Shown one piece after another: positions 25,288 to 34,948 of a DNA stretch of 64,000 nucleotides (positions within the stretch are counted from its first letter, which is position 1; every line of letters starts with the position of its first letter). Both the position numbers and the translations under genes were made by a program. Source of the DNA: Pseudomonas fluorescens NCIMB 11764 (GTDB taxonomy: Bacteria > Pseudomonadota > Gammaproteobacteria > Pseudomonadales > Pseudomonadaceae); NCBI RefSeq assembly GCF_000293885.2, contig NZ_CP010945.1:4422001-4486000 (forward strand), read 5' to 3'. Below the pieces are notes generated by a model. It worked only from the letters and a program-made list of their open reading frames with translations. It did no database searches and was not told where the DNA came from.

Positions 25288-27633
25288 GTGATTATTACCA
25301 GGCAATTAACCCGATTGAGCCTTGCCGGTGTGTTGGTGGGCTTGAGTCTTGCGGCAAACGCACGCAGCCAGCCGGACCAGGCGACGGCCGAAATCCGCCG
25401 GACGAGCTTCGGCGTGCCGCACATTCGCGCTGAAAACGAACGTGGCCTGGGCTACGGCATCGGCTATGCCTACGCTCAGGATAATCTGTGCCTGTTGGCC
25501 AATGAGATCACCACGGTGAACGGCGAGCGTTCACGGTATTTCGGGCCGGAGCAGTTCACGGTCGAAGAGCGCGAAAACCAGGTCAGCGATGTCTTTTTCA
25601 ACTGGCTGAATACGCCGCAGGCCGTCTCCGCGTTCTGGCAGGCACAAACGCCGGAAGTCCGCGACCTCATGGAAGGGTACGTGGCGGGCTACAACCGCTC
25701 GCTGGCGGAGCGTCGCGCGCAAGGTTTGCCGCAGCAATGCCAGGGTGAGTGGGTGCGGGACATTACCGCGCAAGACCTGGTCAAGTTGACCCGTCGCCTG
25801 CTGGTCGAAGGGGGCGTCGGGCAATTTGCCGAAGCACTGGCCGGCGCCATGCCTCCCAAAGCCGTCGCTCGAAACGCAAACGCACCCGCGTCGTTCCAGA
25901 TCGCCGATGTACGCCGGCAGCGCTTCGCCCTCGATCGCGGCAGCAACGCCGTCGCGGTGGGCAGCGATCGCTCGTTCAATGGCCGCGGCATGTTGCTGGC
26001 CAACCCGCATTTTCCTTGGGTCGGCGGGATGCGTTTCTATCAAATGCATCTCACCATTCCCGGCAAACTGGACGTGATGGGCGCCGCGTTGCCCGGCCTG
26101 CCGATGATCAACATTGGCTTCAACCAACACCTGGCCTGGACCCACACCGTGGATTCATCCAAGCATTTCACCCTGTATCGCCTGCAACTCGATCCGAAGG
26201 ATCCGACCCGCTACCTGCTCGACGGCAAATCGTTGCCGATGAAGCAGCAGACCGTGACTGTGAACGTGAAACAACCTGACGGGCAGACCCGTTCGGTTTC
26301 GCACGTGGTCTACAGCTCCCGGTTCGGCCCGATTGTGCAATGGCCTGGAAAACTGGATTGGGACAATCAGTTTGCCTACAGCCTGCGCGACGCCAACCTC
26401 GATAACGACCGCGTGCTGCAGCAGTGGTACGCGATGAACCGCGCGGTCAGCCTCGAGGAATTGCAGGCGTCGGTCCACAAGATCCAGGGCATCCCGTGGG
26501 TCAACACCCTGGCGGCGGACGATCAGGGCCAGACGCTGTACATGAACCTGTCGGTGGTGCCGAACGTCAATGCCGACAAACTGGCCAAGTGCAGTGATCC
26601 GCGAGCCGGACTGGAACTGATCGTGCTCGACGGTTCCAACAGTGCCTGTGCCTGGGACATCGACCCGACGGCGGCACAAAAAGGCATCTATGCGTCGGAC
26701 AAGTTGCCGCAACTGTTGCGCAAGGACTTCGTGCAGCACTCCAACGATTCGGCATGGATGGCCAACCCGGCGCAGCCTCTGACCGGTTTCTCGCCGTTGA
26801 TCAGCCAGGACGGTCAGCCGTTGGGCCTGCGTTCACGCTTTGCCCTGGATCGCCTCGGCACGTTGAACAAGGCCGGCCCGATTGCGGCAGCGGATCTGCA
26901 ACGGATGGTGATGGACGATCAGGTGTATCAGGCGGCGCAAGTCATGCCGGACCTGTTGCAATTCTGCGCGCAGGACCTTGGCGCCGATGCGCCGCTGCTG
27001 ACTCCGCTGTGTGCGAGCCTGAAGGCCTGGGATCGCAGTGCGAATCTGGACAGCGGTCTTGGTTTTGTCCATTTCCAGAACGTCATGGAATCGGTGCAGG
27101 ACACGCCGGATGTCTGGCGCGTCGCGTTCGATCCGAAAGATCCGCAACACACCCCGCGCGGCCTGGCGGTTGATCGCCCGGAGGTTGCGAAGGCCTTGCG
27201 CGAAGCGATGCTGGCTTCGGTGGAAGTGGTCAGCAGGTCGGGGCTCAGGACCGACACCCATTGGGGCGATATCCAGGTGGTGAGCAGCGGCGGCCAGCAG
27301 ACGCCGATTCATGGCGGTCCAGGCACACTGGGCGTTTACAACGCCATTCAGAGCGTGCCGAGAACCGATGGCAAACGTGAAGTGGTCAGCGGCACCAGCT
27401 ATTTGCAGGTCGTGACTTTCGATGACAAGGGGCCTCAGGCCAAAGGGCTGCTGGCGTTTTCGCTGTCCAGCGACCCGGCGTCGAAACATGCCAATGACCA
27501 GACCGTGGCGTTCTCGAAGAAACAGTTGAGTGTGTTGCCGTTCACCGAACAGCAGATCACTTCGGACCCGCAGTATCAGGCGCAGACGATCCGTGAACAG
27601 GATGAAAAAGCCGGGAAGGTGGCCAAAAAGTAA
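25288..27633 (+). CDS. pvdQ: Acyl-homoserine lactone / pyoverdine acylase PvdQ
   Basis: A 781-residue periplasmic Ntn-hydrolase. In pseudomonads PvdQ removes the fatty acyl chain from the pyoverdine precursor and can also cleave long-chain N-acyl homoserine lactones. The layout is signal peptide (residues 1-26), alpha chain with TSFGVPHIRAENERGLGYGI, spacer, and beta chain beginning at the autocatalytic nucleophile Ser219 in RGSNAVAVGS. Further family motifs are MLLANPHFPWVGGMRFYQMH, QHLAWTHTVDSSKHFTLYRL and QHSNDSAWMANPAQPLTGFS. Length and motifs match P. aeruginosa PvdQ closely, rather than the more distant QuiP. The rest of the pyoverdine cluster is not here. A possible PvdS promoter lies upstream. 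Confidence 0.92.
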   Translation: MIITRQLTRLSLAGVLVGLSLAANARSQPDQATAEIRRTSFGVPHIRAENERGLGYGIGYAYAQDNLCLLANEITTVNGERSRYFGPEQFTVEERENQVSDVFFNWLNTPQAVSAFWQAQTPEVRDLMEGYVAGYNRSLAERRAQGLPQQCQGEWVRDITAQDLVKLTRRLLVEGGVGQFAEALAGAMPPKAVARNANAPASFQIADVRRQRFALDRGSNAVAVGSDRSFNGRGMLLANPHFPWVGGMRFYQMHLTIPGKLDVMGAALPGLPMINIGFNQHLAWTHTVDSSKHFTLYRLQLDPKDPTRYLLDGKSLPMKQQTVTVNVKQPDGQTRSVSHVVYSSRFGPIVQWPGKLDWDNQFAYSLRDANLDNDRVLQQWYAMNRAVSLEELQASVHKIQGIPWVNTLAADDQGQTLYMNLSVVPNVNADKLAKCSDPRAGLELIVLDGSNSACAWDIDPTAAQKGIYASDKLPQLLRKDFVQHSNDSAWMANPAQPLTGFSPLISQDGQPLGLRSRFALDRLGTLNKAGPIAAADLQRMVMDDQVYQAAQVMPDLLQFCAQDLGADAPLLTPLCASLKAWDRSANLDSGLGFVHFQNVMESVQDTPDVWRVAFDPKDPQHTPRGLAVDRPEVAKALREAMLASVEVVSRSGLRTDTHWGDIQVVSSGGQQTPIHGGPGTLGVYNAIQSVPRTDGKREVVSGTSYLQVVTFDDKGPQAKGLLAFSLSSDPASKHANDQTVAFSKKQLSVLPFTEQQITSDPQYQAQTIREQDEKAGKVAKK

Positions 27634-27657
27634 AACGCTGCTTGAGCGATGAAAGAA

Positions 27658-27690
27658 GGCCGCACCCCCGCAAGGGTGGCGGCCTTTCAG
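27658..27690. terminator. Bidirectional terminator between pvdQ and fecR-like gene
   Basis: GGCCGCACCC and GGGTGGCGGCC form a hairpin with one bulged base. It is followed by TTTCAGCTTTT on the plus strand and TTCTTTC on the minus strand, so it can end both convergent genes. Confidence 0.8.
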
Positions 27691-28688
27691 CTTTTCGGGG
27701 GTTGTTGCGGAATGGAGTTGAGGACCGGATTGCCTTCCTTGTTTCGAGTCAGGTAGACCGGCAACACCCTGGGCAGCGTCGCCACCAGGTTGTGGAGTTC
27801 CTTGATGTTGTAGATGCCGCCGAGGCGGATCGCGCCGGTGCTGTTGTCAGCCACCATCACGGGGTTTTCCAGATAGCGATTGATCAGGGGCAGGGCTTCG
27901 GATAACGCCAGGTCATCGAGCACCAGTTTGCCGTGGCGCCAGGCCAGTGACGTGTCATTGGCGTAGGTCTGGCTGATTTGCGGCGTGAAGTCGCCGTGTT
28001 TATAGCGCGCCTGCATGGATGGCTCCAGACGCAAACCATCGCCCGGCAGGTCATCGTTGCTGCTGACCAGTACCGAACCTTCGATCAGATTCACGCGCAC
28101 CTGATCCTCATACATCCAGACGTTGAATTTGGTCCCGGTGACCCGAATCCTGCCGTCCGCCGCCTTGACGACAAAGGGGTGGCTGGCGTCATGGCTGACA
28201 CTGAAAAACGCTTCGCCCTTATCCAGCGAGACCCGGCGCTGGTCCTTGTAATTGCTGAAGGTCAGTTCAGTGCCCAGGTTCAACTCGACTTGGCTGCCAT
28301 CGCTCAGGGTGACCTGGCGGATCGCATTGCTGGCTTCGAAATGCTGGTACGAATTGGGCAGCAAGCCCAGGTTCCAGCCACTGTACGCTGCCAGTGGCAA
28401 CGCCAGGGCACAAACGGCCGCGGCAATGCCGACGGTGCGCCAGGGCGTTGCACGCTTGGCCCGAGTGATGGGCACGACAGTCTCAAGGCGCGGCAAATCT
28501 TCCGCGACTTCCCAAATCTCCAGCATCGCCTCGTATTCGAACGCATGCAGCGGATGAGCATCGCGCCACTGCTCGAAGGCTTGACGCTCCTCGGCCGTGC
28601 AGTCGCTGGCGTGCAGACGCATGCACCAATGCGCAGCGGCATCGGTGACAACGTCATAGTCGGCTTGTGAGAAAGGGCTGTCGGTCAT
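27687..28688 (-). CDS. FecR-family anti-sigma regulator (orphan)
   Basis: A 333-residue inner-membrane sigma regulator. The cytoplasmic N-terminal segment (AAHWCMRLHASDCTAEERQA) is followed by FEQWRDAHPLHAFEYEAM, then one membrane helix (about residues 88-105), a FecR domain (QVTLSDGSQVELNLGTELTF; RVSLDKGEAFFSVSHD; VTGTKFNVWMYEDQVRVNLI) and a C-terminal STN-contacting domain (LALSEALPLINRYLENPV). Such proteins link a TonB-dependent siderophore receptor to an ECF sigma factor. Neither partner is encoded next to it. The closeness to pvdQ recalls the pvdQ-fpvI-fpvR region of P. aeruginosa, so FpvR is a candidate identity, not a proven one. Confidence 0.85.
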   Translation of the reverse strand: MTDSPFSQADYDVVTDAAAHWCMRLHASDCTAEERQAFEQWRDAHPLHAFEYEAMLEIWEVAEDLPRLETVVPITRAKRATPWRTVGIAAAVCALALPLAAYSGWNLGLLPNSYQHFEASNAIRQVTLSDGSQVELNLGTELTFSNYKDQRRVSLDKGEAFFSVSHDASHPFVVKAADGRIRVTGTKFNVWMYEDQVRVNLIEGSVLVSSNDDLPGDGLRLEPSMQARYKHGDFTPQISQTYANDTSLAWRHGKLVLDDLALSEALPLINRYLENPVMVADNSTGAIRLGGIYNIKELHNLVATLPRVLPVYLTRNKEGNPVLNSIPQQPPKS

Positions 28689-28785
28689 TGACTCATCCTG
28701 ATTTCCTGCATTCTAACCTTGAGGGCAGTCTGCGAGAACAGGCGTCATGGCATTTACCCATCAAACGTCTGTTTATTTTCCGCCA

Positions 28786-31700
28786 TCAAGGTGTATTGAC
28801 GTGTAACTGGCGGCCGAGATGACTGATTAACCAAGCCACGCTGTCGGCATTGCCGAGTTGCACCGCCAGGCGAGTCAGGGAATCTTTTTTAAAGGTTTCG
28901 CGAGCACCGCTCAGGTTTTCTGCGCCGGTCAACGTCAAAATATGCGCTTTCACCCGATCCGTATTTTCATAAGTGGAATTTCCCGGATCTTCCCACACCC
29001 CGGTGTCTGGATCCCGGGTCATGAACAGTTGTGTGTAAGGGGTCTTGATCGACAGTGCGGTGTCCTGGATGTGGGTCAATGCATTTTTGAGATCGGTGGC
29101 TGTCACGCTGGTTGTGCCAATCAGGTCGGCAAAGGGCCTGCCAGGGTCCAGGTAGGAAATGTCCTCGGTTTTACAGACAAGGTGCGAAAGCTCATGCAAA
29201 AGGGTCACCGCCCGGGCATGCGTGTTGATCGGAAATGCTGTATCGGAAAGATGTTGGCGGTATAAGTCGAAACCCGGATTGAAGAACCTTTCCGCCAGAT
29301 AAATCTTCCGCTTGGCGTCATTCGGGACGATAAAGGCGAATGTGCTGTAGGCATCCTCGATTACCCGGCCGACGACAAAACGATTGGACTTGGTCTTTCT
29401 GAGTGTAGGGTCCAATAACGCGGTAAACAGGTCGCCCACGACTTTTTCCAGTTTCTCGACATGCGCGGGCAGCACTTGCGGCACATCGATGAAGCGTTTG
29501 ATGAGTCGATGCACGGGGGTTTCCGCGTCATCGGATGCCTTCAGCAACTGCAGGTTTCGAAAGCTGTTCCAGGCATAGGTCGTTGCCTGGTCCAGCGCTT
29601 CGTCGATCTGACGAGCCTTCTGTGGGAAACACCGGCGTATCTGCGGCATTCCATGGGCGTCGATGTTCATGCCACCCCAGGCCGCTGCCGCCGCATCCAG
29701 CCGATCCATGAGGCCGAATTGCGGAGGCGGTGCATTCCGGTCGATTACCCATTGATTCGATGCGTTTTGTCGCAGATAAGGGCCGAGGGTCTGTGTATCT
29801 GCGATGCGCCAGCGGCTGCCGCGTTTTGTCACCGGAAAAACTTTGCCTTCAACCGGCCCGTAAAGCTGTTTCGTCGTGGGGTGCGCGTAGAGCCCGGGCG
29901 TCGAGTCGGGCTTCAGCGCGTTCAGGTGGACATGGCGGCTTTCATGACGCTTCAAGGCTGTGCGCTCGGGGGCGGTGACCTTGATGTCCTGCCATTTGCA
30001 GGCGGCATCGGAGTTTGCTGGTGCCGGTGCGACTGGCGTAGCCGTCGGTGGCGCGTGAGTGTCCAACGACTGGCGCAGCGAAGCGAGCTGTGCGATCCCG
30101 CTGATGAATGCCCTGATGGCCGCGCCCCATTTGTGCGTCTGCAGGTCTTCGGCGGATTGCTTGATGTCACGGTAACTGTTCCACACCGTGACGGGGTAAG
30201 CGAGTTTACCCATGAAAAACGAGTACGCCTCGTGCAGGTCTTCACCCAGTACGTGCTTGATGGTTGCCCACTCACTCTGCTTCTTGTCATCGGACTGACA
30301 ACCGAGCAATCGGCTGAGCAACGCGGCATTGTCGTTGAACAAGTGCCCGAACAGGTGGCCCTTGATGGGATTCGACGCCAGGGTAACTTCCTCCTCGGGG
30401 GCGCCAGGAGTCTCCGGCGTGGCTCTCGCGACCCGGCTCGGGGGCGTCGCCATTCGGGTCTCCAGCAGGATCCGTTCAGGGTTCTCCAGGTTCATGAGGA
30501 CCCAGTCGAGCAGTCCGCCCTGGGTCTTCAGTTCTGCCAGCAACTGTGTTTCGCTTTCGTATTCTTTTATCCCGTGCCTGGGGCTGTGCGGTGCGAGCAG
30601 CACCTGCGGTGCCGTGCTATCGGCCGATGAGCCGATCAGATAGACGCCAGGCACTTTGACGGTTTGCCCGCTCCTGATACCGAGGAACTCCAGGGGGCGG
30701 ATGATGCCATGGGCACCGTCGACTGCCGCACGGGCGATGGCGTCGGGCATGTCCATGATCTGGCGGATCAGATCAAACCCGGTTTCGCTGAGGCGTTCCT
30801 GCAGTTTTTCTGCGTGGGCGTGGTGCATCAGTTGCCAGGGCAACTGTGTGTAAAAAAGCTTCCTGCGTTCCGCGTTCGCCGAGGTGTCTGCCAGGGCGTC
30901 GCTCACTATTTGCTGTTGATGCACACCCGGTTTCAGGTCGCGTATCAGGTCTTTGATATAGCGTTCGTCCATGCCTTCTGGAATGGCTGTGTTATCCAGG
31001 GACGTCAGTTTGAGGAAGACGGCGTCCAGGTCCTTGAGGTGAGTCAAGGCAAAGTCGGTCAGGGTTTGGGTGCTGGACGCAGACCTCGGGCTCGCGCTGA
31101 TCTCGACCCGGACCTTGTCCGGATCAATGTTGAAGTCGTCTGCCTTGAGTTGTTTTTCCAGCTCATGGTGCGCGGTGCGCTGCAACGAGCGGATGCCGGT
31201 GAGGTAATCCTGGTCGTCTTTGACGTTATGAAGGTATTGCTGAAGCAGTTCGCCATGCAGGATCAGGTCTTTGATTGGCGCCTTGGCCAGCCAGGCCGGC
31301 AGTTTTTGCTGGGTGGTCAGGGATTCGGCAATATCGGTTGCACGGCGCAGCCCGGTCATCGGTTCGCGCAGGGCCACCAGATTCAGCAGGCTGGCCAGCG
31401 GTGCGGGAGAGAGCGGGGTGGTCAACGCTTGGGTGACGCAGGTCTGGTCGAGATCGACAAAGGGCTTTTGCAGATAATCGAGGAAGTGCCCATGGACCCG
31501 TTGCAGTGGCGCCAGGGTGTAAGCCTTGCCTGGCAACCGCTCGCTGCGGCCGAGGTTTTCCAAGAGCATTGATCGATGATTCTCGTCCTTGAGGCGTCGC
31601 TCGAGTTGCTCCAGTAGCGGCGTCAGTGCGTTGAAGGCTTCAAATCCCAGTGCCGGCGTCCACAAAATGGCTTTGCCCGAGTGCACCGGATCCAGGCCTC

Positions 31701-33642
31701 CCCGTTCAGTGAGGACAAAGCAACTGGCCAGTTTCAACGGGGTCGCGGTGGCGCCGGTCTTCAATGCCAGGGAAAAGACCTCCGGAAAAAAACCGTTCAA
31801 TGCCGCCCGTTGCAGGTGTATCGGGGTATCGAGCACGGTTTTGATGATTGCCTGTTCCGTTGCACCCAGGGTGCGCGAGACGGCGCGAAGCTTCAATTCA
31901 CTGCGCAGTGCCGTTGACAGGGTATGGGTAAAACTCGATTGCAAATTCGCCAGGGATATACTGACGAGGCTGTGCGCATCAGTGAATGTGCGGGTTTTGA
32001 TGGGAATGACCGGGTGTTTTTCAAGGAGTTGATCGAGCGCCTGTTCGACCGAGTTCAGCAGCGACAGCTCCTGTCTGGCCGACTCGGCACGTACGGTGGC
32101 CGGTCTCGCGCTGACGCGGCGGTCCGGGCGCGTGCTCCAGCGTCCTGCGGCCTCAGCCAGGAGCAGGCGGTTATCGATCAATCCCCGGACGTCCAGGGCA
32201 TTGTCGAGCAAGGCGTGAGGGTCCAGCGTACCTTCGCTTTCACGGTAGCGGCTCAAGGCATGGCTGAGGTTTTGCCGTTGTTTCTCCACGATGTCGACCA
32301 TCATCCGTTCAAACGCCGGGCCGATGACCGGCTCTCCCACAACGACTCGATCGTCCGGTTCCAGCCCAAGAAAAGTGCCGCGTTCGTCCAGCGACATGAA
32401 ATTGAGCAGTGTGTCTTCATGCCCCTCGCTTTTGAGCATGTGCAGCACGATTTTTTTCACCGCGGGCAGGTTGCTTGTGGCCTCGATGCCTCGGGTCGGG
32501 TTGTACAGAAAACTCAGGGTGCTGGTGCCCCCGATCATCAAGGTCGAGGCAAGCTCCGCAAAATGTTTGAGCGGGGCGGTGACCCGCACTTTTTCGATGC
32601 AAAGGGGATTGTTTGGGGCAGGCGCGAGGCTGACATTCATCAGTTGCAGATATTCCTGCGTCGTTAAAGTGCCCTGCTGGCGTTGATGTAAAAGCCGCGT
32701 GTGAAACGTGTCGCGCATGCAGTCGCTGAAAAAACTCAGGCGCGACAGGCCATTGCTCATGGGCGTGTTCCAGAACGTCTCAAGCAGGCTTTGCAGGTGA
32801 GGCGTAAAACTCTGCGCGATCTCCTTTATGGCGCTTTCCCATGCCTGGTTGTCGATATCGCTGCTGACGCTGTGCTCGGGATGGGTAAACACCCTGGAAT
32901 CGCCTGTCGGCCACTGGTTCGTCAGGTAAAAATGCAGGAGGGCCTCGCTCAGTGACATCGAGGAAATCGTGTGCGCCTTATCACGGTTATCGAACGCGGA
33001 GCCTGTACTGACAAAACTCTTCAGCCGAGTCAGGCGCTGGTCCAGTGTGGGAAATGGCTTGAGCAGCGCATGCTTGAGGGTATCGTCGAGCATCGATTGC
33101 AAGGTGGGTATCTTGACCAGCTCACCCGCCATCGCCTGGATGTTTTCTTCTTGCTGTTGCTGAAGGACGAGTTCCTGGTCTTCGAACACCGCACCTTCGA
33201 TGTCGCTGGTGGCAATGTCGAGTGCAGGGGCGGCGGCCAGGGGCAAGCGTTGTTCGATGGAGACGAAACGCAACAGTTCACGTTTTCCGCTGGCGTGCGC
33301 CAACCACTCTTTGAGCTTGCTTTTGAGGTCGTCCATGTCCGCGAATTTGATCAAGCCCTTCCACGGCGTGTAGAGCGTGACCTCGCCATCGTTGGGCCGA
33401 CTCATGGCAAAAGCGCCGGCCAACGGGATGCCGGTCTCGCCCGGCAAGGACAACAGGAGCCGGTAGGCGTGCATCGGTTTTACATGCGTTTTACGGGCTG
33501 ACTGGGTGGGTCGATAAACCGTCTTCAGCCAGTTCAGATCGTCCAGGCTAAAGCTCAGCGCGTTTTCCCGTTCGCCGGGTTGCCTGGCGGCGGATGCGCG
33601 TTCTGCTTCGTCAAAAAAATACGGCAGTGCAGGCGTCGTCAT
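28786..33642 (-). CDS. Giant toxin-like protein (DUF6543/dermonecrotic-toxin type) with C-terminal HExxH peptidase motif
   Basis: A 1618-residue protein without an obvious signal peptide. Its N-terminal part and overall style (long helical, Leu-rich segments; TPLKLASCFVLTERGG; VPGVYLIGSSADSTAPQVLL) resemble the large dermonecrotic-toxin-domain proteins of Pseudomonas. The central part has repeated long helical regions. Near the C-terminus LLHELSHLVCKTEDISYLDP (HELSH at residues 1483-1487) has the zincin form HExxH followed by a T-x-D-x-x-Y segment like the third-ligand motif of aspzincin (M35-like) peptidases; a metal-binding protease domain is therefore likely. The start at 33642 (MTTPALPYFF) has GAGG upstream; the frame runs to 33735 without a site. 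No chaperone or secretion gene adjoins it. Confidence 0.8.
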   Translation of the reverse strand: MTTPALPYFFDEAERASAARQPGERENALSFSLDDLNWLKTVYRPTQSARKTHVKPMHAYRLLLSLPGETGIPLAGAFAMSRPNDGEVTLYTPWKGLIKFADMDDLKSKLKEWLAHASGKRELLRFVSIEQRLPLAAAPALDIATSDIEGAVFEDQELVLQQQQEENIQAMAGELVKIPTLQSMLDDTLKHALLKPFPTLDQRLTRLKSFVSTGSAFDNRDKAHTISSMSLSEALLHFYLTNQWPTGDSRVFTHPEHSVSSDIDNQAWESAIKEIAQSFTPHLQSLLETFWNTPMSNGLSRLSFFSDCMRDTFHTRLLHQRQQGTLTTQEYLQLMNVSLAPAPNNPLCIEKVRVTAPLKHFAELASTLMIGGTSTLSFLYNPTRGIEATSNLPAVKKIVLHMLKSEGHEDTLLNFMSLDERGTFLGLEPDDRVVVGEPVIGPAFERMMVDIVEKQRQNLSHALSRYRESEGTLDPHALLDNALDVRGLIDNRLLLAEAAGRWSTRPDRRVSARPATVRAESARQELSLLNSVEQALDQLLEKHPVIPIKTRTFTDAHSLVSISLANLQSSFTHTLSTALRSELKLRAVSRTLGATEQAIIKTVLDTPIHLQRAALNGFFPEVFSLALKTGATATPLKLASCFVLTERGGLDPVHSGKAILWTPALGFEAFNALTPLLEQLERRLKDENHRSMLLENLGRSERLPGKAYTLAPLQRVHGHFLDYLQKPFVDLDQTCVTQALTTPLSPAPLASLLNLVALREPMTGLRRATDIAESLTTQQKLPAWLAKAPIKDLILHGELLQQYLHNVKDDQDYLTGIRSLQRTAHHELEKQLKADDFNIDPDKVRVEISASPRSASSTQTLTDFALTHLKDLDAVFLKLTSLDNTAIPEGMDERYIKDLIRDLKPGVHQQQIVSDALADTSANAERRKLFYTQLPWQLMHHAHAEKLQERLSETGFDLIRQIMDMPDAIARAAVDGAHGIIRPLEFLGIRSGQTVKVPGVYLIGSSADSTAPQVLLAPHSPRHGIKEYESETQLLAELKTQGGLLDWVLMNLENPERILLETRMATPPSRVARATPETPGAPEEEVTLASNPIKGHLFGHLFNDNAALLSRLLGCQSDDKKQSEWATIKHVLGEDLHEAYSFFMGKLAYPVTVWNSYRDIKQSAEDLQTHKWGAAIRAFISGIAQLASLRQSLDTHAPPTATPVAPAPANSDAACKWQDIKVTAPERTALKRHESRHVHLNALKPDSTPGLYAHPTTKQLYGPVEGKVFPVTKRGSRWRIADTQTLGPYLRQNASNQWVIDRNAPPPQFGLMDRLDAAAAAWGGMNIDAHGMPQIRRCFPQKARQIDEALDQATTYAWNSFRNLQLLKASDDAETPVHRLIKRFIDVPQVLPAHVEKLEKVVGDLFTALLDPTLRKTKSNRFVVGRVIEDAYSTFAFIVPNDAKRKIYLAERFFNPGFDLYRQHLSDTAFPINTHARAVTLLHELSHLVCKTEDISYLDPGRPFADLIGTTSVTATDLKNALTHIQDTALSIKTPYTQLFMTRDPDTGVWEDPGNSTYENTDRVKAHILTLTGAENLSGARETFKKDSLTRLAVQLGNADSVAWLISHLGRQLHVNTP

Positions 33643-33825
33643 GATGTTTCCTCGATGGGCTGCGACGGTGTTCAGTGCAGGTCGTTGGGTCGAGGGGCAA
33701 CAATAGAGGCCGGAAAAAGGCGGGGTGCGGTACATATTGCTTGCGCGAGAGACTTGACAGGACGCCGGTAAGAAAGCGCTTAATCGACCTGTCGCCCGTC
33801 TCTAAAAATAACACTGGAGCTTCAG

Positions 33826-34866
33826 ATGACCGCTTCGCCTGAAATGGCAGTCAGTTCGGCCAACTCAACCCTGGATTTTGATTCTCTCGTCCTGTTGCTC
33901 GAACGCATTTTCGTTCGCCATGGCACCTCCGCCGAGGTCGCCAGGACACTGGCTCTCAACTGCGCGGGCGCCGAACGCGATGGCGCCCACAGTCACGGCG
34001 TATTTCGCATTCCCGGTTACGTCTCGACGCTGAAGAGCGGCTGGGTCAATGGCCAGGCCGTGCCGGTGGTAGAAGACGTGGCGTCGGGTTTTGTCCGGGT
34101 CGACGCCGGCAACGGTTTCGCTCAACCGGCGCTCGCCGCTGCCCGCGCCTTGCTGGTGGAAAAGGCCCGCAGTGCCGGTATCGCGGTGCTGGCGATTCGC
34201 AATTCCCATCACTTCGCGGCGTTGTGGCCGGACGTCGAACCGTTCGCCTATGAAGGATTGGTGGCGTTGAGCGTGGTCAACAGCATGACCTGCGTGGTGC
34301 CGCATGGCGCCGATCGCCCGCTGTTCGGTACCAACCCGATTGCTTTCGCCGCCCCGCGCGCGGACGGTGATCCGATAGTCTTTGACCTGGCCACCAGTGC
34401 TATCGCCCATGGCGATGTGCAGATCGCTGCACGCAAGGGTGAGCGTTTGCCGGCGGGCATGGGCGTGGATAGCCTCGGTCAGCCCACCCAGGACCCGAAA
34501 GCGATTCTTGAAGGCGGGGCGTTGCTGCCGTTTGGCGGGCATAAAGGTTCGGCGCTGTCGATGATGGTGGAGCTGTTGGCGGCGGCGTTGACCGGCGGCA
34601 ACTTCTCGTTCGAGTTCGACTGGAAGAACCACCCCGGTGCCAAAACACCATGGACCGGACAGTTGTTGATCGTGATCGATCCGAGCAAGGCCGCCGGACA
34701 GAATTTTGCCGAGCGCAGCCAGGAACTGGTGCGGCAGATGCACGGTGTGGGGCTTAAGCGGTTGCCGGGTGATCGACGTCACCATCAGCGGGCCAAATCC
34801 AGCGTGGGTGGCATTCAGCTGGATGCGGACACGCTGGCGAATTTGCGGGAGTTGGCCGGCGCCTAG
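33826..34866 (+). CDS. dpkA: Delta1-piperideine-2-carboxylate reductase DpkA (Ldh/malate dehydrogenase-like family)
   Basis: A 346-residue NADPH-dependent reductase of the Ldh family. In P. putida DpkA converts piperideine-2-carboxylate to L-pipecolate in D-lysine catabolism and also reduces pyrroline-2-carboxylate. Motifs matching that enzyme are NCAGAERDGAHSHGVFRIPG, IRNSHHFAALWPDVEPFA, VNSMTCVVPHGADRPLFGTN and LLPFGGHKGSALSMMVELLA. The His of AHSHG is a family catalytic residue. The length is normal. It stands alone between the giant gene (divergent) and a REP hairpin. The identity as DpkA rests on strong motif similarity; another imine reductase of the family is the alternative. Confidence 0.9.
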   Translation: MTASPEMAVSSANSTLDFDSLVLLLERIFVRHGTSAEVARTLALNCAGAERDGAHSHGVFRIPGYVSTLKSGWVNGQAVPVVEDVASGFVRVDAGNGFAQPALAAARALLVEKARSAGIAVLAIRNSHHFAALWPDVEPFAYEGLVALSVVNSMTCVVPHGADRPLFGTNPIAFAAPRADGDPIVFDLATSAIAHGDVQIAARKGERLPAGMGVDSLGQPTQDPKAILEGGALLPFGGHKGSALSMMVELLAAALTGGNFSFEFDWKNHPGAKTPWTGQLLIVIDPSKAAGQNFAERSQELVRQMHGVGLKRLPGDRRHHQRAKSSVGGIQLDADTLANLRELAGA

Positions 34867-34881
34867 AAATTGGAACGCAGA

Positions 34882-34912
34882 CCTGTGGGAGCGAGCAAGC
34901 TCGCCCCACAGG
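34882..34912. repeat. Single REP hairpin after dpkA
   Basis: CCTGTGGGAGCGAGC faces GCTCGCCCCACAGG with only a few bases between, forming a strong stem directly after the dpkA stop. It may stabilise or end the transcript. Confidence 0.85.
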
Positions 34913-34948
34913 GATTTCATTTCACTAATGAATTATTGATAGGCGGGT

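Noticed and set aside
29461..30630. Plus-strand frames of up to 389 codons inside the giant toxin-like gene
   Set aside because: Antisense, without starts or domains; the opposite strand has one continuous 1618-codon frame with a good start.
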